From Nemophila menziesii (Eukaryota > Streptophyta > Magnoliopsida > Boraginales > Hydrophyllaceae): a stretch of 64,000 nt of DNA. Positions within the stretch are counted from its first letter, which is position 1, and every line of letters begins with the position of its first letter. The notes beneath the pieces were generated by a model. That model had not been told where the DNA came from, ran no database searches, and worked only from the letters and a program-made list of their open reading frames with translations. This document shows, in pieces, positions 20,323 through 30,779 of this stretch. The stretch spans positions 72,478,899 through 72,542,898 of the forward strand of contig JARWIR010000001.1 of the NCBI GenBank assembly GCA_029959085.1, read 5' to 3'. A program made the position numbers and the translations under genes.

Positions 20323-20778
20323 TTAAGAAGAAGAATTAGAACGGGGTACCTGGCCATAAAGATCCATCGTGTGCTCCTCCGAAGGGGAGGAATAATAATC
20401 AATATCCATATTCGTAGTTACCTCTTCTAATATTGACTCAATCTGTGCAATTTCCATCCAAAGTGCTCTATTGTCTTCTCTCAAAAGTTCGATTTCATGT
20501 TGCAATCTGAGAGCCCATGGAGGAATACAAGAATTAGTTTGAGAGGAAGAAGAACCTTGATCTTGAACTTGTGTCGTTTCTCTAGGCTTTGATGATATCC
20601 TCATCCTTGCTGTTAATTTCTTGTGTAGTGGTGGTGCAGGTGCCTTTTCTTCTTGTTTTTCTTCAGTAGGCTCATCAATATTGATGGCCTTTTCAATTGT
20701 GGAACCAGGCAAATTCTTGTTCTTCCCTAGGATACAACATTTCCTCTTATAATCCATATCATCTGTTCTGTTTGTCAT
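20323..20778 (-). CDS. Compact third ORF of El-2, 151 aa
   Basis: Intact frame from ATG 20778, which follows a PPT-like motif (20790-20802). The N-terminus MTNRTDDMDYKRK matches that of the El-0 third ORF; it is followed by an acidic/basic linker and a Ser-rich stretch. The C-terminal part from about residue 88 is a predicted coiled coil (ALRLQHEIELLREDNRALW), as at the end of the El-0 ORF. The central conserved domain seen in El-0 and El-3 is missing, so the two ends have been joined in frame. The role is unknown; self-association through the coil is a guess. Confidence 0.6.
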   Translation of the reverse strand: MTNRTDDMDYKRKCCILGKNKNLPGSTIEKAINIDEPTEEKQEEKAPAPPLHKKLTARMRISSKPRETTQVQDQGSSSSQTNSCIPPWALRLQHEIELLREDNRALWMEIAQIESILEEVTTNMDIDYYSSPSEEHTMDLYGQVPRSNSSS

Positions 20779-21134
20779 GATTGATTTGACCCCAAACTCA
20801 AGTTATACCAAGGATAGAATAAAGTTAAGAGAACTTGGGGTAGCTTGAGTTTCTTGCTTGGATTAGATGAAGGAAGGTGGTTTCTTGATGAATCTTGGAA
20901 GAATTCTTGAAAGCTTGATGATCTTGAAGGTGTTTAATGGTGTTTTGTGATGGATTTGATGAAGAGGATGTGTTTATGGAGGAAGGAGGAGATAGTTATT
21001 TATGTTATTGTGGAGGTTTAATCAAGCTTCAAGGGCTATTTATAAGGTTGGGAGCTGGAAAATTCGTATGGGAAAGGCTAGGGTTTGCTTGTGATAAGGT
21101 AAGAAGTGTATTAGGTAACAATCTCTTCAAAACC

Positions 21135-21405
21135 GACCGAGTGCGGTGCACTGTAGGTATGGCCCGGTGTACCGCACCTGGACACATCTCTTTTTTCAAC
21201 CCTCGGCAAAAAACCCGAGTCTTATACCCGTGGTCACCGGTTTTTCTTGTTGCGGTACACCGGAGGTATGGCCCGGTGTACCGGAGCTGACCTCCTTGTT
21301 TTTTCGAACTATCAGCAGAAAACCCGAGTCACCAACCCGTGGTCACGGGTTTTTCTTCCCGCGGTATACCGGAGGTATGGCCCGGTGTACCGGAGCTGAA
21401 CCGAA
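21135..21405 (-). repeat. GC-rich hairpin array of El-2
   Basis: About 2.4 units spaced 109 bp (GGCCCGGTGTACC at 21161, 21270 and 21379). The best hairpin has exact 11-bp arms CGGTACACCGG (21253-21263) and CCGGTGTACCG (21273-21283) with a 9-nt loop. Between hairpins lie AAACCCGAGTC and CCCGTGGTCACGGGTTTTTC, the latter also able to fold. The position relative to genes is the same as in El-1. Confidence 0.82.
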
Positions 21406-21622
21406 TATTTCCTGAGTGTTTCCTTTTCGTTTCCTAGCACCCAAAACTCAATTCCTGCATCATTAACACACTACCTTTCTCATTTATTTTGTAAGTAGAC
21501 ACTAAAACTTGACACTAACTTAGAATTATACACTAGGAATTGAAAAAAATAAATCAATAAACTAATATACAATGAACTGGCTTTTGTTTAACGTCGTGAA
21601 GCTCGACGGGTTACCTCATGAA

Positions 21623-24374
21623 TCATTTTTTCACATAACCTCCCCAACAGTGAGTGAGGTTATCAACGTTTGCTACACGGAATTTGCATCCCTTAGCTTT
21701 TATGACCATCAGTTGATTCGAAATAACCTTTGTGAACATGAACGGTCCTTGCCAAGATCTCTTGGCTTCGCGCGTTTTCGGAGGAGGATCAGGCTTCTTC
21801 ATTGCAACCTCTTCGCCTACTCTGAACCTCCTTTTTTTTCTCTCTTTCTTAGGTTCTTTTGGAACCTTCACGTTACGCCCTTTTTCTTTCTTCTTCTCAT
21901 GGGCAAGGTGTGGATTTTCCTTAGGATATGGAGGATTTTTATTAGGTGGTTTCTTTCTGATCTCTCTTTCCTCCATCCCTACGGTTTCCACTACCTTAGT
22001 TGGTTCCTTGTCTGTATGTTCAATCACATCAATCCGGAAGGAATCCTCCTTGGGATCCAGAAACTTCATTGGCTCGTCTTGAATACGCATAATCATTTCA
22101 CCGTTTTCTACATCAATCAAAGTACGCTCCGTGGCTAGGAATGGTCTTCCCAAAATAATGGGGACATTCCTATCCGCGTCATAATTAAGTATAACAAAAT
22201 CAACATGAAAGATCAACGTACCTGCCTTGACGAGGACATCTTCTAGACTTCCCTCTGGATGTACGAGGGATCTGTTAGCCATTTGCAAAACCATAGAGGT
22301 GGGTTTTGCGTTTCCTATCTTCAACTTTTCGAAAATTGACTTGGGCATCAGATTGATACTCGCGCCCAAGTCACACAAAGCTTTCCCTTGCCACTCATTA
22401 CCAATCGAAATGGGAATCGTAAAACTCCCAGGATCAAGTAGTTTAGGTGGCAACTTACTTTGGCATATAGTGCTGCACTCTTCTGGCAATCCTATCCTCT
22501 CATTCTCACTGTATGGTCTCTTGTTGGTAATGGCTCTTTTCAGAAATTTAACGTACTTCGGAACATCGCGTATAACATCTAAGAACGGAACGTTAATATT
22601 GAGACCACGTACCATATTCAAGAACTTCTGATATTCAGCCATGCCTCCTTTCTTATGAACTCTTGAAGGGAATGGTGGAGGAGGACGGACTTCTATAGCA
22701 TATCTCTTTTTCGGATTTTCCAGAATCCTCTCCACTTCCACTACTTCTGGTTCATCTTCTTTTCCACTACATCCTCTACCGTTTTCTCTTTCACATTTGT
22801 TTCTTTTTCTTTCATAACGGGAAAAGGTGTGGTGGGAGCCTCTTACCACTTCTAAGCGAGATAGCGTTACACTCTTCATACTACTTAGGTTCTTCAATAT
22901 CACTTGGTAACCGTCCCCGTGGACGCTGATTTAATTGCTTTGCCATCTGAGCTATCTGAGTTATCTGAGTTTCCATCAATTTAAGTGCTGCGGCCGTAGA
23001 TTGTTGAATGTTGATTAGTGTCGTCAAGGTTTGTTGAACATATAACGCACCTTCTTGAGGTTGAGTAGGTAGAGCTTTCTGATTCATGGTGTCGGCATAA
23101 GCATCTTGCGGAGGTTGTCTCTGATCTTGATTTCCGTAAGCTTGTCCACCTTGGTAGTTGTTTTGTGGTCTTGGTTGATAGTTATTGCCTTGGGACGCGG
23201 TTGATATGCATGTTGTGGATTAGCGGCCCCATTTGGATTTGAATATTGGAAACCCGGATGGTTTCTGTTTGGTTGATAACCTTGACCACTTGAGTTATAA
23301 TTTCCTCGGTTGGAAACGAACATTACAGATTCTGTATTGTGTGGACAATTCTCCCAATCATGATCTTGTGTACCGCAATTAGAACATTCATAAACTTCTT
23401 GTGTAACATTAACATCTGCTCTTCTAGCAGCAACACTTTTTGTAACAGCTAGAGTAAGCTCTTTCAGTTGTTGTTCAAGTTTATTTTCCATGGCAGTGAA
23501 TTTTTCTTCAATAAATGCACTATTTCCACCTCGAATAGGTGTTCTTACAGTATTCCAACCCAGTTCATTCGTTACAGTTCTATTCAAAATAATTTTAGCA
23601 TGGACTGGTTGTACCTGTAGAAATCCACCACCACAAAGCAAGTCTAGATCCTTTCTTGAAGAGCCATCAAGTCCTCAGTAAAATATCTTCATCTGTTGAA
23701 CTTCTGTGAGGCCATGATCAGGGACTCTTCTTAAGTAAATCTGAAATCTCTTCCAACTTATACCCAAAGTCTCGTCTTGATCTTGTTTGAATGAAGTTAT
23801 TTCAACTTGCGCATCTAATCTCATATTCGTTGGGTAGTATCTATCGAAGAACGTAGTTTGTAATGCGTCCCATGTTGTAATTGTTCCGGGTTCTTGAGAA
23901 TCATGCCACTCACTTGCTCCATCAATAACGAAGTATCTAAAATTAGCAAAATACATTTTCTCTCTAGTTACTCCTTGCGTAATAGAAGAATCGCAAATTT
24001 GCATGAACTTCTGTACAGCACGGATTGGATCTTCGCCATGTGCTCCTCGGAAATTGCCATAACTTTGAAACTGAGATAACATACCAGGATCGGGTCTGAA
24101 TCTCTCGACATTAATGTTTGTTGGGCCGATTCCAAGGGAAGGAGCTCGAAATGGAGCTTCTTCAGGGCCATTGATGAACCACAGATCATTGTTCTGAGGA
24201 GCTTGTGGAATAGCAGGAACCACAGGACCAAGAGGAGGGGTTGAGTTGATCTTCAGCCATTGTTTCTCTTGCTAATTGCTCCTCTAACTTTTTTTCTTTC
24301 GCTTCTCCCTTTCTTTTATTTGCTTCTCGAACTAGGTTTTTGGGATTTGCAAGAATCACGATATTTTCACGCAT
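21623..24374 (-). pseudogene. Gag-protease polyprotein of El-2, frameshifted
   Basis: Starts MRENIVILANPKNLVREANK at 24374. The Gag domain follows (GEDPIRAVQKFMQICDSS, EWHDSQEPGTITTWDALQ), then a CCHC knuckle CSNCGTQDHDWENC and a Gln/Asn-rich part. The protease has the intact active-site phrase CDLGASINLMP and IILGRPFLATE. The C-terminus is a Lys-rich linker plus SWQGPFMFTKVI...IKAKGC...NLTHCWGGYVKK. Breaks: a frameshift near 24225, a TGA at 23675-23677, frameshifts near 23200, 23088 and 22880. It is about as long as the El-1 product. No RT, RNase H or integrase core is present. Confidence 0.83.
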
Positions 24375-24493
24375 AAACCAAAACATGTAAACCTGAGAAA
24401 GAAAGACAACCCAAAGCATAATACTGAAAAATAAAACTAAAAGTAAACTAATAATTAAACTACTAAAGATTAACATCGGGGTCACACGCTACC

Positions 24494-24512
24494 GTCCCCG
24501 GCAGCGGCGCCA
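24494..24512 (-). promoter_or_regulatory. Primer binding site of El-2
   Basis: Minus strand TGGCGCCGCTGCCGGGGAC, 6 nt after the 5' LTR; tRNA-Asp type, and a better match than the El-1 site to the tRNA end as I recall it. Confidence 0.87.
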
Positions 24513-24518
24513 AAAACT

Positions 24519-26166
24519 TGGTGGGTCCTAGGGTGTTATAAAATTAAGCGATTAATAAAGAGGAACCACTTACCGCAAGTGTACGGTTGTCCCAAGTAAT
24601 ATATGATAATCAAGTTCGTTCTCAGGGATGGATTAGGTTCAACCCAAATATTAATCAAGTAGTAAGAATAATTGCTAAGCAGCAAATAAAAGATAAGGAT
24701 TTTTTTTGGTTTTTGTCAATTAAAGATGCAAATAAAATAAAGACTAAAATTAAATAAACAGAAAGGAAATAAAGAAAATAAACAACTAACTTCAGATAAG
24801 AGAGATACTTGAGTCTCGCAAGGAATCCACTTAATAAATATAATCTATGTTATGTTTAAGGGTAGAATTGGAATAATAATATTAGTCGGGACTCTAATAT
24901 CTCCTAGCCCCTTGTCGGGTGGACCTAGAAGCTATCCTAAAGTATCATAAACACCTGTATGGTCGAATATGCCTCTTCAGATGATATGATTATACCTCAT
25001 TGGCTATGTAACTAGTTAAGCCTGTCGGTCAATAACGGATATTAGTAATGAAAACAAAGTAATATCCAATATATAAAACTCAATCCTATTTAAATCTAAA
25101 CAATCCCAAATTCAAAACATAGATAATTAATTAAGGTTCATCCCTTTAATGCGATTCTCAAGTATAAAGAAATTTAGCTCATGAGAAAATTAAAGACTAA
25201 CATAAAAGAAAAGGAGTTCATGTTCAAATACAAAAGATAAATTACTAACCTAAAGGGTAGGATGACTGTTGATGGAAGAATAGGATTCCTCCTTCTCCTT
25301 ACCTTCTTGCTCTGACTTAAAAACCTTAAGCCTCTTGTGTAATTCTATGAAGTGTGTGAAAAGAGGAGGCTAAGGGGTGTATTTATAGGTGTTAGGGAAC
25401 CCTAGGTCGAATTTACTTGGAGTGGCAGACAAGTTAAGAACTCTTAAATTCGTAGTCCTAAATTCTAGGAAAGGTAAGATTCTGCTGCTGATTTGATTTG
25501 GTCATATCTTATTCAATACTTATCCGTTTGAGGAGTTCCAATATATGAAACTGCTTGTCTCGGAAAGAGATTTCTATTGGTGCAGAACACTCGTCCATAT
25601 TCCTAGCCAATCTTTAGTTATGGACTCGTCTTTGAAACGTGGCTGGAATTTCAGATTCATAAGGCATCTTTATCTTTTACTTCTTTGCATATATCTTTCC
25701 TAAATCTTCTTATTTCCATGTAAATCCTCTTTCCTTTCCTTCTTTATCTTGACTTGGTCTCTAAGTAATTACCATATATCTTTTAAAGCTTCACAATAAA
25801 TAAATAATTAAACCGCATATGCTTAAAAAGAATAAATCAATAAATCAAGAAATAGAAATAGGAAAGTGCACTCTAAAAATAGAAAATCGAGTAAAAACAT
25901 TTTCTAACACACTAAAATACACTAAGACTTTAATTCTCACTTCTCCTCCTTGGATTGGTCTTTCATAAAATTCAAGAACCTAGTAACTTTGCATAAAAAA
26001 CAATCAAATTTTACACACAAAAGCTTTGAAAACGCAAATAATTAATTTCCAAGGGGAGGAAGTGCAATATGATCAAATAAGCCTAAAAGTCTATCAAATA
26101 AGTCATTTATTCACCTAAAAGGATGTCTCCAGAGGGCTAATAATTAGAACAAATAGGGAGACATCA
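24519..26166 (-). repeat. 5' LTR of El-2 (1648 bp, promoter LTR)
   Basis: Minus-strand start TGATGTCTCCC at 26166, end GGACCCACCA at 24519. TATA box CCTATAAATAC at 25379-25389. A CCCGACAAGGGG-like motif near 24905 corresponds to the repeated LTR motif of El-1. It is followed on the right by the duplication GAAAT (26167-26171). Confidence 0.92.
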
Positions 26167-26385
26167 GAAATTTTTTAGCGGGAAAATTTTTGTCAGAAAT
26201 TTTTTGATGGAAAAATTTAGTGAGATGGACACAATTCAAATGTATTATTGTCTATTATGAGAGGTGTATTCAATTGAGATTTCGTTGAATTTTTAAATTT
26301 TTTTAAAATCTATAGATTTCGCAGATTTTACAGATTGTTTTAATTTTATATAAAGTAAGATAGATTTTTTTGGGTGAATTATACA

Positions 26386-27923
26386 TAGGGTCTTGAAGAC
26401 AAAGATTCTTCTCTATAGAGTATGGTCCAGAGATTCCTTCTTATGAGAGACCTCTGTTTTGACAATTGTCTTTCCTACCCTTACTAACACTAAAAGACAA
26501 AAAAGTGTGATGTCACTATTTCTCTCTCTACTACCTACCACTACCCACCTAACTCTGACCTCCGACCACCTACCACCGACCTCCGACCATCGACCTCCGA
26601 CCACCAGTCACTGGTCACCGGAAAAACATAGAGTACTCTTTAAATATGCTGAATACTCTATATATTCTAATGAGTACTGTATATAATTTAATGAGTACTC
26701 TATATATTTTGATGAGTACTCCAGATAATTTTGATGAGTACTCCGGATAATTTTGACGAGTACTCTGATAAATGTGATGAGTACTAAGTAACTTTGAGGA
26801 GTACTCCGTGAATTTGATGAGTACTCAGCCAAATTGATGAGTATTATTAAAAAACAAAGCATAAATAGTCAAAAAAATTCTTTATTCATTTTTGTTACAC
26901 ACATTTTTAAATAAATTACAAAACAATATACAATTAAAAATAATAAATTAATCTAGCTACTATTTTATTTGACCAAATCTGGTCAAACCAGATCTAGATC
27001 TGAAGAAAAAAAACTCCTCCTGCGTACCATGTACGCCACCATCACCAAGCTATCTTCGACGGCGAATCAGGAGGTTCTTCTCCTCGACGGTGTTGCGAGG
27101 ACCTGCTGCAATGGCCACGAACAAGCCACCACTGCCGTCAGCCACCACCAGTATGAGAACAACCACCACTGCAACTCAGCAACGTTCACTGCTACTTCTT
27201 CTCCAACAAGCAGCCATGGAAACTCCAGTGAATGAGAGCAGATCGAAGTTGCGCGAGAGGCTTGAATAATGGAGCAGATCGGAGCAGATTCTTCAATGCA
27301 ACTCCGGCGAACAGATCTCGAAACAGATTTGCTGGTTCGTTTGCTTTGTTATCGAGCTTTACAGATTTAAAAAGAAAAGCTCTGCTGCATCGCCATGGCT
27401 GGAGCTAGGTGCAAACGAAGATCCATGGCTGGAGCTAGGTGCTGCGGTGGTGTCTTCTTCGTCGGAGTTGCCATGGCTGTTTTCTTCGGGTTTTAAGATG
27501 TTGTGGTGTTGCTCGAGCAGATCTGCTCGTCCATGGCAGTTGGTGGAGCTTCGCCGGATTTGCAGTGAAGCCGTGGTGGTTGTGGTGTTATAGGGGGGGG
27601 GTGGTGTTCGTGTGGTTGTTTAGCTTCTAGTGTGGTGTTGGTGGGGTGGCCATGGAGGATACATGTGGTGGTTGTTGAGAGGAGAGAGAAAGATTGGTGG
27701 TGTTGGTGGCTATTGAGAGTAGAGAGAATCAGTGAGGTTTCTAGGATTTTGTTTTCTATTTCAGAAATACTATATTTAGTATATATAGAAAAAAAAACAA
27801 AAGAGGATAGTAAGGTAAATGGGATATTAGGTCTGATGTGTTAAATTCTTTTTGAGGTCTATAGTAAGAAGAGAAGGTAAGAGGAGTTTGGATTTAGAAA
27901 GGGGGTGTGTGTTCAAGACCCTA
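26386..27923. mobile_element. GC-rich 1.5-kb element with TAGGGTCTTGAAnACA inverted ends
   Basis: TAGGGTCTTGAAGACA at 26386-26401 and, inverted, TAGGGTCTTGAACACA at 27908-27923 (15 of 16 match). Outside lie GTGAATTA (left) and GTGAAATT (right), a possible imperfect 8-9-bp duplication. The interior from about 26980 to 27720 is much richer in GC than all surroundings and carries no transposase. Open frames such as MYATITKLSSTANQEV (27029-27235) have no family I recognise. This fits a Mutator-like or hAT-like non-autonomous element carrying foreign sequence, but the source is unknown. Confidence 0.45.
26636..26845. repeat. Degenerate minisatellite with GATGAGTACTC units
   Basis: Eight or more units of about 22-27 bp, each ending in TGAGTACTC (palindromic core GAGTACTC), e.g. 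TTTTGATGAGTACTCC twice near 26710-26740. It is preceded at 26555-26605 by ACCTCCGACCA-type repeats. No coding role seen. Confidence 0.7.
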
Positions 27924-28173
27924 AGTGAAATTTTTTATTTATTTTTAATTCTATATAGAATTTGACAGATTTTTACATCAAGATTTTGATAGACTTTAAT
28001 ATATTTTTATTTTTTCTAAAATAATTGACATAAAAATAATATATATAAAAATTCATGAGTTGTTAGTCATATAATCTTTCATTAAAAAGAAAATATGACA
28101 AAGAAATAATGGATTTTTTTAATAAAAAAATTAGATGACAAAAAACTTAATAAAATATTTTATATATAAGATG

Positions 28174-28586
28174 GACAAAGTTCCTTTTTTTTGACGTCGA
28201 AAACCACTAGAAGTTATTTAAAACTATTACAAAGATTATTTAGGAAATTATTCGAAGAAATAAGCGAAAAGTCCCTCCAATTTGATAGGTTCAAGTTCCT
28301 TCTTGTGCATTTAGCTAGTGCATCAACGATAGAATTATATCTTCTTTCTATATGGGCAACTTTCCAATAGGAAGACTGACCTAACCATTTTTTAACTTTG
28401 GATAGAATAGGTTTAAGACTCAAATGAAGTTCGGTGAAACCCAAGATTCCTTGAACTAACTCAAGGTTGTCAGAGTAAAATGAAACTCTCTGACTTGAGA
28501 GGTCTTTACATGACCTCATGGCCATAATTAAAGCCCAAGCTTTCCCTTCAATCACTCTATTGACTTTGCATCTGACAGAGTTCCTT
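28174..28586 (-). mobile_element. Short 5'-truncated L1 with target duplication
   Basis: On the minus strand a 113-residue RNase H-like frame (28555-28214) has MIEGKAWALIMAM (Glu), VSFYSDNLELVQG (Asp) and NSIVDALAKC (Asp). It ends 27 bp before an A8 tail (seen as T at 28183-28191). GACAAAGTTCCTT (28174-28186) and GACAGAGTTCCTT (28574-28586) flank it: a 13-bp duplication with one mismatch. The frame lacks stops, but the copy is only about 390 bp long and cannot move by itself. Confidence 0.8.
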
Positions 28587-29284
28587 TAAAGAGTAGTAAT
28601 TTGAGAAATTATTGTTATCAACTCCAAAGTAACACAAAGTGCTTTTTAGAGGATATTTATGCCTCTATACAATCTTGCTGGTATTCCAGCCCAAAAAAAA
28701 AGCTTGCTGCTAAATAATTGGAAGCAGCCAGTAGTAACTACTTAAAAGCGATGCTGCATTATGGGACTAGAGCTGTTTAACATGGTTTTTTTTCTTAATT
28801 TGATCCGATGAACAGTTTTTCTCCTCTTTCTACAATAAGTGTAGAATACGTAGGTCTGATTTAATTGCCTAAAAATTCATAATATTGTTATAAAGGCAAA
28901 TTCAATCGTTGAATCGTGCAATAATAGATATTAGAATAATTATAAAATAATTTATATAAAAAATATTTTGGTTGTTATTTTGGTTGTAGTTATAAAATCT
29001 CTACTTATATAGAAGGATTTATAGAAGACTTGTTTCTTTGTATTTAAATATTAAACTCCTACAAAGTACAATAATTTGAAAAATTCAATAAGTTTTGAAT
29101 ACCTCAAAATTTTAATGGATTTGAAAATGTTTTTGATTGAATACATCTAGCTTTAAAAAGAGTTTTTAAAATCTCAATTGAATACCCCAAGATTTTAATA
29201 TACTTTTTAAAATCTTGATTGAATACCTCAGACCTTTTAAAATACAAAAAAAAAAATCAACAAATTCTCAATTGAATACACCCC

Positions 29285-29929
29285 TTATGTATTTTATATT
29301 AGACATGAATTTTACATGCATTGTCACCTTTTTTTAGGGTGGTTACAGTAATTGCCATGTATTTCATTTTTAATTATTTATTTTCTCTCTTTTTTATTTA
29401 GTGCCACAACACATAGGAGGTAAAATAGGTAAAAAAAATAAAAAATAGAGATGAAACAAATAGAAGTGATATATAGTAATGCTCAAATAATATTCACTTA
29501 ACTTTTCAGATTAAAAAACTTAATTATTATACACACCATTACAATATTACCCCTCATAAAGTGTTTTGATATTTTAAATATGCATTGGATATATAAAAGT
29601 TAATTTATTAATAAAGATAATATTAGAAAACGTAGGAAAAAATATCTTAATATTCTAAATGGACAAAAAATTTGGAAATATTAATTTTGGGATGAAGAAA
29701 ACGAAAGGAGTATAAACTAACAAACCCGACATCCTAATACTATGACTTTGACCCGAAATTGAAATTGGACTCCCAACTAGCTGAAGTGCAAGGTAACATC
29801 CTAAAAAGGTGGCTTGAATGGGAGTAAGCCGACTACTGAGATTAATAGCTGTGGAAGTAGTCTACCCATAATTGGGTGTGTGGGCCGATTCTCAATTTCA
29901 ATACAAGATAGATAAAAATTATGAGGGCG
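29285..29929. other. No feature seen
   Basis: AT-rich unique-looking sequence between the TIR element and a LINE remnant. No ORF, structural RNA or clear repeat was recognised. Confidence 0.5.
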
Positions 29930-30715
29930 AATATTGGTGATTGGATTGATAATACAATTGAATGCTACACAAAAAATGGTTGGGATAATAAACTGGTTAA
30001 AGCTACCATTTTTTGTACCTTATGGAATATCTAGAAAGTAAGAATGAAAGGACTATTTGAAAATATGAATTCAAACATTTGAGAGATCAACGACAAAACA
30101 AAATAATTGATAAACAGCCTCTTCAGATGTAAATATGACTGTGAAATAATAGTACAATCCTAAGAGAGGGGGAAGTTGACAAATATAATTTGATGCTTCA
30201 AGAAAATGTGGATATTGTCTGGATCAATGATGCATCTTTCACTAAAGATAGCGAACTTGCAAGCGTGTTTTCTATCGCGGTTAGCAAAAATAGAACAATA
30301 AAAGAAAAAAATCGCAAAGATGTGTAAAATTAATTGTATTTGAAGGTGAAATTTGGGCCAACCTTTTGGCCATGAGATCTACAACAGGTCTTTATTTTCA
30401 GAGTTACTCATTTTACTCTTATAACCTTGAAGTAGTTCAAGAAATTAACAAGCGAAAGGAAAATAATTGGAGGATCCAACTAATGACTGTTTATGTCTGA
30501 AGATAAATGGACAAATTCCCGAAACGGAAAGTTTTTCATATTAAAAGAGAACTCAACGGAATAACAAATATTTTTGCTAAATGCGTCCGTCAAAACCTTG
30601 ACTTAATTGAGTGAAAGAATAATAACTTTTAAGATTCATTATGTTATATGCCTAATTTATGTAAGAAAAAGGTGTAATCTAATTTCTTTGTAATTCTTCT
30701 CGTGACAAAAAAATA
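29930..30715 (+). pseudogene. LINE 3'-end relic (RNase H domain)
   Basis: With stops and shifts the plus strand reads VDIVWINDASFTKDSELAS, FEGEIWANLLAMRST, SFYSYNLEVVQEI and HIKRELNGITNIFAKCVRQN. These are the successive RNase H motifs of a plant L1 (the Asp of the second strand has become Tyr). It ends with CTTCTCGTGACAAAAAAATAAAA, a tail. It is older than the copies at 16370 and 28187. Confidence 0.65.
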
Positions 30716-30779
30716 AAATTAAGATCACACGAGCAAGAAGATCATAAATAAACTTATCATTAGACATATTATATCCAGT

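Larger units (their letters stand above)
17193..26166 (-). mobile_element. El-2: non-autonomous Athila-like retrotransposon
   Basis: A complete minus-strand element with 5' LTR 24519-26166, PBS 24494-24512, broken gag-protease 24374-21623, hairpin array 21405-21135, a short intact third ORF 20778-20323, antisense ORF 19676-19930, PPT 18871-18855 and 3' LTR 18854-17193. It has the exact 5-bp duplication GAAAT. It has the same gene content as El-1 and likewise lacks RT, RNase H and integrase core. Its coding region is more decayed than that of El-1. The LTRs differ by roughly a few percent by eye. Confidence 0.92.
26260..29284. mobile_element. 3-kb element with GGTGTATTCAATTGAG terminal inverted repeats
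   Basis: The left end (26261-) reads GAGGTGTATTCAATTGAGAT and the right end, reverse-complemented, reads GGGGTGTATTCAATTGAGAA; similarity continues with gaps for about 50 bp. TTATG occurs just outside both ends (26255-26259 and 29285-29289) and may be the target duplication, or TTA of it as in PIF/Harbinger elements. The right end also repeats TGAATACCTC-like motifs at about 29138, 29181, 29216 and 29271. No transposase is visible, so it is non-autonomous. It contains two later insertions (26386-27923 and 28187-28573). Confidence 0.6.

Noticed and set aside
20937..21415. Plus-strand frames over the El-2 hairpin array
   Set aside because: They follow the tandem units; periodic repeats keep frames open by chance.
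21572..22631. Plus-strand frames of 188, 116 and 134 aa
   Set aside because: Opposite-strand images of the El-2 protease region.
27439..27844. Two plus-strand frames (63 and 70 aa), rich in Trp, Val and Gly
   Set aside because: They arise from GGTGGT-rich simple sequence inside the GC-rich element; no domain seen.
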